Positions 22,563 to 30,667 of a stretch of DNA of 64,000 nt are shown here, piece by piece. The position numbers and the translations under genes were made by a program. Origin of the DNA: GCA-020356105 sp964347475 (lineage in GTDB: Bacteria > Pseudomonadota > Alphaproteobacteria > UBA8366 > JADFVY01); the NCBI GenBank assembly GCA_964347475.1, contig CAYFYY010000014.1, positions 1-64,000 of the forward strand, read 5' to 3'. The notes beneath the pieces were generated by a model. That model had not been told where the DNA came from. It did no database searches and saw nothing but the letters and a program-made list of their open reading frames with translations. Positions within the stretch are counted from its first letter, which is position 1; every line of letters starts with the position of its first letter.

Positions 22563-23456
22563 TCACGAACGGTTGGCTCCCGCCTCGGCCAGCAGCCAGT
22601 CGCGGAAGGCGGCGATCTTCGGGTGCTGGGCGGTCGCTTTGGGGCAGACGATGTAATAGGCGTATTCGGTCGGAATGGCGATGTCGAACGGCTTGACCAG
22701 CCGGCCCGCCGCGAGGTCGTCGGCGGCCAGCGCGCCGCGCGCCAGCGCCACCCCCTGCCCTTCGACGGCGGCCTGGAGGACCAGCGCCGAATCGGTGAAG
22801 AAGGGGCCCTGCGTCGGGGGGATGTCCTGGACCCCAGCCACCAGCAGCCACATCGCCCAGTCGACGTAGCCGTCGTCGTGCAGCAGCGTGTGGTGCCGCA
22901 GGTCGGCCGGCTGGCGCAGCGCCTTCGCGCCCGACAGCAGCTTCGGGCTGCACACCGGGAAAATGTCCTCGGTCATCAGCCGGACGCTGTGCAGCCCCTC
23001 GTACTTGCCCTTGCCGTAACGCACCCCGAGGTCGACATCGTCGCGCTGGAAGTCGGTCAGCTGGATCGACGGGCTGACCCGGACGTCGATTTCCGGATGG
23101 CGCTCGCGGAACCGGCCGAGCCGGGGCACCAGCCACTTCGCGGCGAAGGACGGCAGCACGCTGACCGTCAGCGGCCCGCCGGCGTCCGGCGCCGCCAGCT
23201 TCTCCATCGCGGTCGCCAGGTGGGACAGGGCCTTGCGCACCTCCGAGACGAACTGCTGGCCCTCCTCGGTCAGCCTGATGGCCCGGTTCAGGCGCCGGAA
23301 CAGGCGCACGCCGAGCGCCTCCTCGAGCGTGCGGATCTGGTGGCTCACCGCCGCCTGGGTGATGTGCAGCTCGGCGGCGGCGTGCGTGAAGCTGAGGTGC
23401 CGGGCCGCCGCCTCGAAGGCGCGCAGGGTGTTCATCGGCGGCAGGCGCACGGTCAT
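22563..23456 (-). CDS. LysR-family regulator, GcvA-like
   Basis: A 297-residue transcription factor. The winged helix-turn-helix (residues about 6-65) contains AARHLSFTHAAAELHITQAAVS, broken here at 20 only in description, and the start PPMNTLRAFEAAARHLSF is typical of the GcvA subgroup. The effector domain includes FQRDDVDLGVRYGKG, another GcvA-like signature. It is divergent from the DUF1127 gene, with a nine-base inverted repeat 14 bases upstream of its own start, so it probably regulates itself and possibly that neighbour. The effector is unknown. Confidence 0.9.
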   Translation of the reverse strand: MTVRLPPMNTLRAFEAAARHLSFTHAAAELHITQAAVSHQIRTLEEALGVRLFRRLNRAIRLTEEGQQFVSEVRKALSHLATAMEKLAAPDAGGPLTVSVLPSFAAKWLVPRLGRFRERHPEIDVRVSPSIQLTDFQRDDVDLGVRYGKGKYEGLHSVRLMTEDIFPVCSPKLLSGAKALRQPADLRHHTLLHDDGYVDWAMWLLVAGVQDIPPTQGPFFTDSALVLQAAVEGQGVALARGALAADDLAAGRLVKPFDIAIPTEYAYYIVCPKATAQHPKIAAFRDWLLAEAGANRS

Positions 23457-23469
23457 AAACGGCCTCCCT

Positions 23470-23492
23470 TCGGATAAAATTTATTTATCCGA
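23470..23492. promoter_or_regulatory. Inverted repeat, probable LysR operator
   Basis: Perfect arms TCGGATAAA and TTTATCCGA with a five-base spacer, immediately upstream of the divergent LysR gene. Size and symmetry fit LysR-family sites (T-N11-A dyads). The AT-rich core also overlaps the likely promoter. Confidence 0.6.
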
Positions 23493-23610
23493 TACATGAA
23501 AAACGATCGTTTGTCGAGGCAGTGCGAAATCCGTATTTTCACTGCGACCGAAACCAATTCGAGATGTCATCGAGCCCTGCGGGCGCCGGTGACGAATAAG
23601 GAGAGCCGTT

Positions 23611-23841
23611 ATGAACGAGATCATCGAGAGCCGTCTTTCCCATGCGATGGCCGGGACGACCGGCCTCCGTGCGGGCCTCGGCCACCTGCTTTTGCGGGCT
23701 GCCGCAGTGATGAACCTGTGGTATGAACGGCACCGGCAGCGCCAGTACCTCGCCCGGCTGGACGACCGGCTGCTGCGCGACATCGGCATCGACAGGGCCA
23801 CCGCCGAACTGGAGATATCGAAACCGTTCTGGCGGCCCTGA
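23611..23841 (+). CDS. DUF1127 protein
   Basis: A 76-residue basic protein with the DUF1127 core LARLDDRLLRDIGIDRATAE preceded by WYERHRQRQ. Such small proteins are abundant in alphaproteobacteria; several bind RNA or help adapt phosphate and carbon metabolism in characterised species, but this copy's role is unknown. A good ribosome-binding site (AAGGAGAG) lies eight bases before the ATG. It is divergent from the LysR regulator and is followed 17 bases later by the transporter. Confidence 0.88.
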   Translation: MNEIIESRLSHAMAGTTGLRAGLGHLLLRAAAVMNLWYERHRQRQYLARLDDRLLRDIGIDRATAELEISKPFWRP

Positions 23842-23858
23842 CAGCGACGGGAGGCCCG

Positions 23859-24773
23859 TTGGGCAACCACCTTCTCTACGCCGCAACGGTCCTGATCTGG
23901 GGGTCGACCTGGTATGCCGTCAAAATGCAGCTCGGCACGGTCGACCCCAATGTCTCGGTGGCCTGGCGCTTCCTCCTCGCCTCGGCCCTCCTGATCGCGT
24001 TCTGCGTTGCGACGCGGCGCAGCCTGCGGTTCGGCGCCCGGCACCATCTCTACATCGCGGCGCAGGGGCTGTTCCTGTTCTGCCTCAATTACCTGATCTT
24101 CTATTACGCGACCTTTCACCTGACGACCGGCGTGATCGCGGTGGTGTTCTCGCTGATCATGGTGATGAATATCCTCAACGGGGCGGTGCTGTTCGGCATC
24201 CGCGTCGAGGCCAGGGTGCTGGCCGCGGCCGGGCTCGGCGTCGCCGGCCTGGTGCTGGTGTTCTGGCGTGAACTCGCCGCCCTGAACCTGACCAGCGGGC
24301 CGGTGTTCGGCCTCATCCTCTCGATCGTCGCGACCTATTCGGCATCGCTCGGCAACATGGCCTCGCTGCGCAACTCGCGGGCCGGCCTGCCGGTGATCCA
24401 GGTGAACGCGCTGGGCATGGCCTACGGCGCCGCGCTGACGACGGTGCTCGCGCTGCTGCGCGGGGCGCCGTTCACCTTCGACTGGTCGCCCGGCTACGTC
24501 GGCTCGCTGCTGTGGCTGGTGTTCCTCGGATCGATCCTCGCCTTCGGCTGCTACCTGACGCTGCTGGCGCGCATCGGCGCCGACCGCGCGGCCTACACCG
24601 CGGCTCTGTTTCCGATCGTCGCGCTGATCATCTCGACCGTCCTCGAAGATTACGCCTGGACGGCGACGGCGCTGGTCGGCGTCATCCTGATCCTGGGCGG
24701 CAACGTGCTGGCCATCGCGCGCCCCAAACAGCGCGCCGCGCCGCGGCCTCAGCCCGCGGAACCCGCCGGATAG
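23859..24773 (+). CDS. EamA/DMT-family transporter
   Basis: A 304-residue inner-membrane protein with ten predicted helices arranged as two EamA repeats. The start GNHLLYAATVLIWGSTWYAV and the second-half VILILGGNVLAIARP are typical. The start is TTG at 23859 following GGGAGG. Members export amino acids or metabolites; the substrate is unknown. The C-terminal 25 bases overlap the end of the convergent methyltransferase gene. Confidence 0.88.
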   Translation: MGNHLLYAATVLIWGSTWYAVKMQLGTVDPNVSVAWRFLLASALLIAFCVATRRSLRFGARHHLYIAAQGLFLFCLNYLIFYYATFHLTTGVIAVVFSLIMVMNILNGAVLFGIRVEARVLAAAGLGVAGLVLVFWRELAALNLTSGPVFGLILSIVATYSASLGNMASLRNSRAGLPVIQVNALGMAYGAALTTVLALLRGAPFTFDWSPGYVGSLLWLVFLGSILAFGCYLTLLARIGADRAAYTAALFPIVALIISTVLEDYAWTATALVGVILILGGNVLAIARPKQRAAPRPQPAEPAG

Positions 24774-25972
24774 CGCAGCAGCATCTGGTTGGTGCCGTTG
24801 AGCGTGCGATACAGCGCCGCGAACTGGCGCCGAAACTCCGCCGCATCGGCGCCGACGACGGCGCGGATCTCGCGCAGGCTGCGGCCCCCGTCGACCGCGC
24901 GCAGGATGGCGGGGGCGAGCGGCGGCAGGCGCAGGTTCATCGTGAGTCCGGCGCCGCTGACCCTGACCCGGCCCTCGGCCCCGATCGCCCCCGCCAGGGC
25001 CGGCCCCTCGACCTCGCGGCACACCGGGATCGCCCGCCCGCTCGGCCGGGCCACCGTGTCCGCCGTCCGCGCCCGCGGCACGCAGTAGAAAGTGTGCTTG
25101 CGCAAATGGCCGCTCAGCAGCTCCGCGAAGGCGCAGCGCTGGATCCACGACAGGCCGGCGAGTCGCTGCCGCAGCTCCGGGTCGCTGACGAACGTGTCGG
25201 GATCGTAGAGCGCCGGTTCGATGAAGGCGACCGGGCGCAGGCCGGCCCGCTCCAGCTCGTCCGCCAGTTCCGGCACGCGGTAGGCGCGGTCGCGGGCATG
25301 CAGCAGCATGTCGAACAGCGCCGCGTCCTCGCCCGTGTAGTCGCCGATCGCGGTATTGCGCTTCAGCCAGTTGCTCGGCGGCAGCTCGGCGACCAGCTTG
25401 CGGGCCACGGCGACGCGCTCCTCGTTGGGTCCGTCGGCGGCGATCATCCGCAGCATGTCCTGGGCGTGGTACACGCCGGTCCGGCCGATCTCGCCATAGA
25501 CCATGGCGCCCATGCCGCCGTCCGCCTTCAGCGCGCCAGCCAGCGCCCTGAAGCCGGCGGACGGGTCCGGCAGGTGGTGCAGCACGCCGCAGCAGTCGAT
25601 GTAGTCGAACGATCCGTGTTGCGCGGCGTCGAGCAGCGATCCGGTGTGGAAGGCGATGCTGTCGAGGCCGCGGATGCGCGCCCGCGCCTCGGCGATCTCC
25701 CGGCTCGCGGCCGACAGGTCGAGGTAGTGGATTTCGGCTGGACAGCCGCGGTCGGCCAGCTGCTGCGCCAGCATGATCAGGCCGTCGCCGGTGCCGCCGC
25801 CGGCGACAAGCACCCGGAACGGCGCCGACCAGTCGCGCGCGCCGGCGTAGATATAGTGGTCGATCTCCAGGATATGGCTCGGCGTGCCGGTGATCAGCCG
25901 CTTGCGCTCTTCCTCCGGGTCGCGCGGCGGATAGGGCAGGTCCTCGTACTGCGCGCGGACGGGATCGGTCAC
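24749..25972 (-). CDS. Class I SAM-dependent methyltransferase
   Basis: A 407-residue protein. The SAM-binding fold is marked by FRVLVAGGGTGDGLIML, HYLDLSAASREIA and FDYIDCCGVLHHLPDP. It begins with YEDLPYPPRDPEEER, a pattern shared by large methyltransferases in alphaproteobacteria. The C-terminal about 130 residues form an additional domain resembling a winged-helix-like tail (LAPAILRAVDGGRSLREI). The substrate is unknown. The quinone oxidoreductase gene ends three bases upstream of its start, so both are probably co-transcribed. Confidence 0.85.
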   Translation of the reverse strand: MTDPVRAQYEDLPYPPRDPEEERKRLITGTPSHILEIDHYIYAGARDWSAPFRVLVAGGGTGDGLIMLAQQLADRGCPAEIHYLDLSAASREIAEARARIRGLDSIAFHTGSLLDAAQHGSFDYIDCCGVLHHLPDPSAGFRALAGALKADGGMGAMVYGEIGRTGVYHAQDMLRMIAADGPNEERVAVARKLVAELPPSNWLKRNTAIGDYTGEDAALFDMLLHARDRAYRVPELADELERAGLRPVAFIEPALYDPDTFVSDPELRQRLAGLSWIQRCAFAELLSGHLRKHTFYCVPRARTADTVARPSGRAIPVCREVEGPALAGAIGAEGRVRVSGAGLTMNLRLPPLAPAILRAVDGGRSLREIRAVVGADAAEFRRQFAALYRTLNGTNQMLLRYPAGSAG

Positions 25973-25975
25973 GCC

Positions 25976-26956
25976 TCACCCTCCCATGGTGATGACCGTC
26001 TTGCCGATCGCCCGGCGGTCCGACAGGCTCGCCAGGGCGGCCGGTGTCTGTTCCAGCGGGAAGGTGGCGCCGACCAGCGGCTTCAGCCGCCCCGCCTCGT
26101 ACATGCCCTTCAGCTGCGTGAACGAATCGCGCAGCACCTGAATCCTGTGCGTCGCATAGGCGCCCCAGTAGTAGCCGATGGCCGAGATGTTCTTGACCAG
26201 CAGGATGTTGGCCGGGATGCGCTGGATCTTGCCGCCGGCGAAGCCGACGATGATGATGCGGGCCTCGAACGCCGCGCAGCGCAGCGAGGCGTTGAAGGCA
26301 TCGCCGCCGACCGGATCGTAGATCACGTTGGCGCCGGCGCCGCCGGTCAGCGCCCGCACCCGCTCGTGGATCGCCTCGGCCGCCGGGTCGAGCACGTGGT
26401 CGGCGCCGTACTCGGCGACGACGCGCCGCTTCTCCGGCGTCGAGGCGACGCCGATGACCGTGGCGCCCAGCGCCTTGCCGATTTCGACGGCCGAAAGTCC
26501 GGCGCCGCCGGCCGCCCCGTGCACGAGCAGGGTTTCGCCGGGCAGGAGTTTCGTGCGGTGGGTCAGGGCGACGTGGCTCGTCCCGTAGACGATGGGCGAG
26601 GCCGCCGCCGCCTCGTAGCTCATGCCCTGGGGCATCTGCATGAGCCGCGAATGGTGCGCCAGCACCTCCTCGGCGAACGCGCCGTGGTCGAGCACCGCGA
26701 TGGCGCGGTCGCCCGGTTTGAACCACCTGATGTTGGCGCCGGCCTCGACGACGTCGCCGGCGACCTCCATGCCGGGCGTGAACGGCAGGGGCGGTGTCGC
26801 CTGGTAACGGCCGCGCACCATCAGCGTGTCGGCGAAGTTGACCCCGGCGGCGCGGACCCGGATGCGGACCTCGTCGGGTCCCGGCTGCGGCGACGGCACC
26901 TCGGCCAGGCGTGCCGCTTCCGGCCCGCCGAACGCTTCGACCCTGATCGCACGCAT
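25976..26956 (-). CDS. Zinc-free quinone oxidoreductase (MDR superfamily)
   Basis: A 326-residue NADPH-dependent reductase of the zeta-crystallin/QOR type. It has AAGVNFADTLMVRGRYQ, GMEVAGDVVEAG and the nucleotide motif VHGAAGGAGLSAVEIGKALGA, shortened in description to AAGGAG. It lacks the Cys/His ligands of zinc alcohol dehydrogenases. The ATG at 26956 matches relatives. It likely reduces quinones or enones; the physiological substrate is unknown. It reads toward the methyltransferase gene and is divergent from the aidB-like gene, 148 bases away. Confidence 0.9.
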   Translation of the reverse strand: MRAIRVEAFGGPEAARLAEVPSPQPGPDEVRIRVRAAGVNFADTLMVRGRYQATPPLPFTPGMEVAGDVVEAGANIRWFKPGDRAIAVLDHGAFAEEVLAHHSRLMQMPQGMSYEAAAASPIVYGTSHVALTHRTKLLPGETLLVHGAAGGAGLSAVEIGKALGATVIGVASTPEKRRVVAEYGADHVLDPAAEAIHERVRALTGGAGANVIYDPVGGDAFNASLRCAAFEARIIIVGFAGGKIQRIPANILLVKNISAIGYYWGAYATHRIQVLRDSFTQLKGMYEAGRLKPLVGATFPLEQTPAALASLSDRRAIGKTVITMGG

Positions 26957-27104
26957 CGCGAACTGCCTCTCGTGAATTCGCAACCCTGCCGCCGAGAAGG
27001 CCATCCCGCGCCGGAAATTGCAAGGTCCCTGTGTCGCCCCGGTGCCGGGTTGACCGGGCGTCCGCTTGTGCCACACTGGCTCGAGCCACCGCGGGAGGGC
27101 CGCC

Positions 27105-28781
27105 ATGACCGCAACGCCGGGACACGAGACCCACGAGGTCTTCAACCAGTCGCCGCCCCTGGCCGACCACAACGTCTTCGAGACCGACCGCTGCCTCGCC
27201 GCGGCGGTCGAGCGCGAAGGGGCCGCCTGGGCGCGCGACGACCTCGTGCGGCTGGGCGCCGTGGCCGGGGCTGCCGAGACCCAGCACCAGGCCCGGCTCG
27301 CACATGCGGTCCCGCCGGTGCTGCATACGCACGATGCCGCCGGCAACCGCATCGATGCGGTCGAATTCCACCCGGCCTGGCATGCGCTGATGGCGGCCGG
27401 CATGGCGGCCGGCGTGCATTCGCTGGCATGGACCGACGCGCGGCCCGGCGCCCACGTCGCCCGCGCCGCCCTCGCCTTCGTGATGAACCAGGCCGAGAAC
27501 GGCGTGTGCTGCCCGCTCGCGATGACCTTCGCCGCGGTGCCGGCGCTGCGCCGCCAGACGGACGTGGCCGAGACCTGGGTGCCGCGCGTCACCGGCCGCG
27601 ACTACGACGGGCGGCCCATCCCGGCGGAGGACAAGACGGCGTGCACCATGGGCATGGCGATGACCGAGAAGCAGGGCGGCTCGGACGTCCGCGCCAACAC
27701 GACGACGGCGGCACCGGCCGGCAAGGCGGGCGGCCCCGGCGCCGCGTATCTCCTGACCGGCCACAAGTGGTTCTGCTCGGCGCCGATGTCGGATGCGTTC
27801 CTGACGCTGGCGCAGGCGCCCGACGGGCTGAGCTGCTTCCTGGTGCCGCGCTTCCGCCCGGACGGCACCCGCAATGCGTTCCTCATCCAGCGCCTGAAGG
27901 ACAAGCTGGGCAACCGTTCCAATGCGTCGGCCGAGATCGAGTATCGCGGCACCTGGGGCCGCATGGTCGGCGAGGAGGGCCGTGGCGTCGCGACGATCCT
28001 CGAGATGGTGCAGCACACGCGGCTCGACGCCGCGGTCTCGGCGGCGGCGATCATGCGCCAGGCGGTCGGCCTTGCGATCCACCATTGCGACCACCGCTCG
28101 GCGTTCCAGCGCCGCCTGATCGACCAGCCGCTGATGCGCGCCGTGCTCGCCGACCTGGTGCTCGACTCGACGGCGGCGACGCTGCTGGTCATGCGCCTGG
28201 CCGGCGCCTTCGACCGCGGCCATGGCGGTGATGCGGGCGAGGCCGCGCTGGCGCGTCTCGGCGCCGCGGTGGTCAAGTACTGGGTGTGCAAGCGCACCCC
28301 GCCGGCCGTCTTCGAGGCGCTCGAATGCCACGGCGGCAACGGCTACGTCGAGGAGTCGGTGGTCGCCCGGCTGTACCGCGAGGCCCCGGTCAACAGCGTT
28401 TGGGAGGGGTCCGGCAACGTGATCTGCCTCGATGCACTGCGCGCCATCGAGCGCGAGCCCGACTCGCTCGAGTCGCTTCGTGCCGACATCGCCAAGGCGA
28501 AGGGCGCAGACCCCCGATTCGATGCCTTCGTCGCCGGACTCGAGTTGCTGCTGGCCGACCGCACGGGGCTCGAGCCGCGGGCCCGGGACCTGACCGGCCG
28601 GCTCGCGCTGGCCCAGGCCGCTTCGCTGCTGCTGCGGCACGCCCCGGCCGCCCTTGCCGGCGCGTTCTGCGCCAGCCGCCTGGGCGACGACGCAACCTTC
28701 AGCGCCCAGGCTTACGGCGCGCTGCCGCCGGATGCGGCGGTGCAGGACATCATCGCCTACGGGCGGATCGCGTCCGACTGA
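27105..28781 (+). CDS. aidB: AidB-type acyl-CoA dehydrogenase family protein
   Basis: A 558-residue flavoprotein matching E. coli AidB from start to end: HEVFNQSPPLADHNVF, VEFHPAWHALM, GMAMTEKQGGSDV, RLKDKLGNRSNAS and PVNSVWEGSGNVICLD. AidB belongs to the acyl-CoA dehydrogenase fold, binds FAD and DNA, and is induced by alkylating agents in E. coli. Whether this copy serves in DNA protection or in an unusual acyl-CoA oxidation is not clear. No ada gene is nearby. The ATG at 27105 follows GGGAGGG. Confidence 0.9.
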   Translation: MTATPGHETHEVFNQSPPLADHNVFETDRCLAAAVEREGAAWARDDLVRLGAVAGAAETQHQARLAHAVPPVLHTHDAAGNRIDAVEFHPAWHALMAAGMAAGVHSLAWTDARPGAHVARAALAFVMNQAENGVCCPLAMTFAAVPALRRQTDVAETWVPRVTGRDYDGRPIPAEDKTACTMGMAMTEKQGGSDVRANTTTAAPAGKAGGPGAAYLLTGHKWFCSAPMSDAFLTLAQAPDGLSCFLVPRFRPDGTRNAFLIQRLKDKLGNRSNASAEIEYRGTWGRMVGEEGRGVATILEMVQHTRLDAAVSAAAIMRQAVGLAIHHCDHRSAFQRRLIDQPLMRAVLADLVLDSTAATLLVMRLAGAFDRGHGGDAGEAALARLGAAVVKYWVCKRTPPAVFEALECHGGNGYVEESVVARLYREAPVNSVWEGSGNVICLDALRAIEREPDSLESLRADIAKAKGADPRFDAFVAGLELLLADRTGLEPRARDLTGRLALAQAASLLLRHAPAALAGAFCASRLGDDATFSAQAYGALPPDAAVQDIIAYGRIASD

Positions 28782-28945
28782 CCGGACCGTGGGTCGTCTG
28801 CCGTTGCAACCCAAAGGCGAGAGTCGGCCCTTGGCGCCGCACGCGTCGCCCATCAAATATTAATGAGTACTAATATAATAAGGGGCCGGATACTTGGCGT
28901 CTACATGGCCGTCCATGAATAGGGCAAGGGAAGCGATCCCGGAAT

Positions 28946-28959
28946 TTGACATAGATCAA
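28946..28959 (+). promoter_or_regulatory. FNR/FixK-type binding site
   Basis: TTGAC-ATAG-ATCAA matches the FNR consensus TTGAT-N4-ATCAA at nine of ten positions. TTAATT at 28983-28988 lies where the -10 hexamer of a class II FNR promoter is expected (box centre near -41.5). It suggests induction under oxygen limitation. Which transcript it drives is inferred: the next gene on this strand is the decaheme cytochrome. Confidence 0.6.
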
Positions 28960-29519
28960 TTTTCCCCAGCCTCAAACGCTGGTTAATTATTCGGTAAGAA
29001 TTATAAGCGTACGCATGAACAGCCCCGGTTATCGGGGGCGCACGACCAGATTCCGCCACTGCCTCGGCCCCGACATGCAGGTAGACGTGACCGCAACGAA
29101 TTGTTGTAACCGGCGATTGCCGGTGAGCGCGAGCGCGCCCGCGGGGCCGTCCGGACGACGGCCCGCGCGCCGCTGGTGCCGGTCCGGCATGCGGAAAGGG
29201 TCGGCGCCCGTCGTGGCATATTGCCACGGGGCGAATCGCTCAAGCCGCCGCGACGTCGAACCAATTCACCGAATTTTCCATGACTTTGTTGGCGTTGCAT
29301 TCGGGAAATTGGTTCGGGTTGCAGAAGTGCGGAAGAAATGTCGATCAATTGTCGCGATCGGCAGACAGCAAAAATTGATCTACCTCATATTTCGTGTGGT
29401 TTTTGTCGGCTACAGACGAAGTCATATTCTTTATTCCGTTTTCGACCTGGTATTGCACGTAAAGGTTTGCGCCATGCCGACTGGGCCTGCGGAATTTCTT
29501 CGGTCTGGCAGCAGTGCCG

Positions 29520-29540
29520 GATCCGGTCCCGGACCGGATC
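29520..29540. promoter_or_regulatory. 21-base palindrome upstream of the decaheme cytochrome gene
   Basis: GATCCGGTCC and GGACCGGATC, perfect ten-base arms around a single C, lie about 120 bases before the cytochrome start. One-base spacing makes a hairpin poor and a dimeric-protein operator more likely. Confidence 0.4.
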
Positions 29541-29658
29541 GGGGCGCCCCCGCGCAACACAGCGATCGGAAACATCCCGATTTCATCAAAGATGAGACGA
29601 ACCAGTGGCCGGCGCCCCCGGCTGCCCGTGTTAGCAACCCCAACTTGGAGACGTTCAC

Positions 29659-30615
29659 ATGACCGGTCCAGCAAGGTTCTTGACTGCAGCGGTTGCGGCA
29701 ATGCTGCCGCTTGCCGCGCTGCTGTCTGCAGGAAGCGTCCAGGCGCAGGAGGGCACCGCGGCCCAACCGGTGCAACTGGCCCAGGCCGCGACCGTGGGCT
29801 CCGAGGTCTGCCTCGAATGCCATGACGAGGCGCCGACCAACCTCATTCTGCGCACGCCGCACGCCCAGACGGCGGACAGCCGCACCCCGTTCGCGCGCGG
29901 CGGCTGCGAGACCTGCCACGGCCCGGGCGGCAACCACGCCGACAACCCGAGCGTGCCGATCGGCGTCAAGTTCGGGGCCGGGTCCGAGACCACGGCGTCG
30001 GCGCAGAACGAGGTCTGCCTGACCTGCCACCAGGGCGGCAAGCGCATCAACTGGCAGATGAGCCAGCACGCCTCGGCCGACCGGACCTGCGCGTCGTGCC
30101 ACAACGTGCACTCGAAGAAGGACAGGATGCTCGTCAAGGCGAAGCAGGCCGACGTCTGCTTCGGCTGCCACAGGGAGCAGAGGGCGCAGTCGCTGAAGCG
30201 CTCCCACCATCCGATCCAGGAAGGCAAGGTGGTGTGCTCCGACTGCCACAACCCGCACGGCTCCTTCGGGCCGAGCCAGCTGAAGAAGAACAGCGTCAAC
30301 GAGACCTGCTTCCAGTGCCATGCGGAAAAACGCGGCCCGTTCCTGTGGGAGCATGCGCCGGTCGTCGACAACTGCGCGAACTGCCACGTGCCGCACGGCT
30401 CGTCGCAGCCGCGGATGCTGAAGGTGCGTACGCCCATGCTGTGTCAGCAGTGCCACACCGAAGGATTCCATCCGAGCACGGCGTACGGCGCGCAACATCT
30501 GCCGCCGAACGCGCTTTCGAACAGCTCGTCGCGGATCCTGGCCAAGGGATGCTTGAACTGCCACCCGGCGATCCACGGCACAAACCATCCATCCGGCCCG
30601 CGGCTGACCCGCTAG
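29659..30615 (+). CDS. dmsE: DmsE/MtrA-type decaheme c-type cytochrome
   Basis: A 318-residue periplasmic electron carrier. A signal peptide ends near VQAQE (about residue 31). Exactly ten CxxCH heme motifs begin at residues 51, 83, 120, 144, 167, 193, 217, 239, 262 and 298, matching the size and heme spacing of DmsE, MtrA and PioA. In characterised systems this protein sits inside an MtrB-type porin and passes electrons across the outer membrane. The porin gene follows 52 bases downstream. GGAG precedes the ATG. No outer-surface cytochrome (MtrC/OmcA), no DMSO reductase (DmsAB) and no PioC HiPIP is visible in the window, so direction and partner are unknown. Confidence 0.95.
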   Translation: MTGPARFLTAAVAAMLPLAALLSAGSVQAQEGTAAQPVQLAQAATVGSEVCLECHDEAPTNLILRTPHAQTADSRTPFARGGCETCHGPGGNHADNPSVPIGVKFGAGSETTASAQNEVCLTCHQGGKRINWQMSQHASADRTCASCHNVHSKKDRMLVKAKQADVCFGCHREQRAQSLKRSHHPIQEGKVVCSDCHNPHGSFGPSQLKKNSVNETCFQCHAEKRGPFLWEHAPVVDNCANCHVPHGSSQPRMLKVRTPMLCQQCHTEGFHPSTAYGAQHLPPNALSNSSSRILAKGCLNCHPAIHGTNHPSGPRLTR

Positions 30616-30667
30616 CGCCACTCGATTCACGGTTTTCCATTCGCGCTTCGCGATAGGAGGTAAGGTT

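Larger units (their letters stand above)
28782..29658. other. Long non-coding region upstream of the decaheme operon
   Basis: This stretch of 877 bases has no convincing gene: the open frames here lack codon bias, ribosome-binding sites and family similarity. The first part (28850-29010) is AT-rich and carries an FNR-type box. Inverted repeats are CGAACCAATT/AATTGGTTCG (29257-29266 with 29307-29316, 40-base loop) and a 21-base palindrome at 29520-29540. If transcription begins near 28994 the decaheme gene would have a leader of about 660 bases, large enough to hold regulatory RNA. Confidence 0.6.

Noticed and set aside
23481..28856. A reverse-strand open frame of almost 1,800 codons
   Set aside because: It runs antisense to or out of frame with well-identified genes (DUF1127, EamA, methyltransferase, quinone reductase, aidB). 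Long open antisense frames are a by-product of high GC content.
29015..29662. Open frame of 215 codons that overlaps the decaheme gene start by four bases
   Set aside because: Despite the ATGA overlap it has no ribosome-binding site, odd Arg/Cys-rich composition, and third-position bases unlike real neighbours. I treat the region as non-coding.
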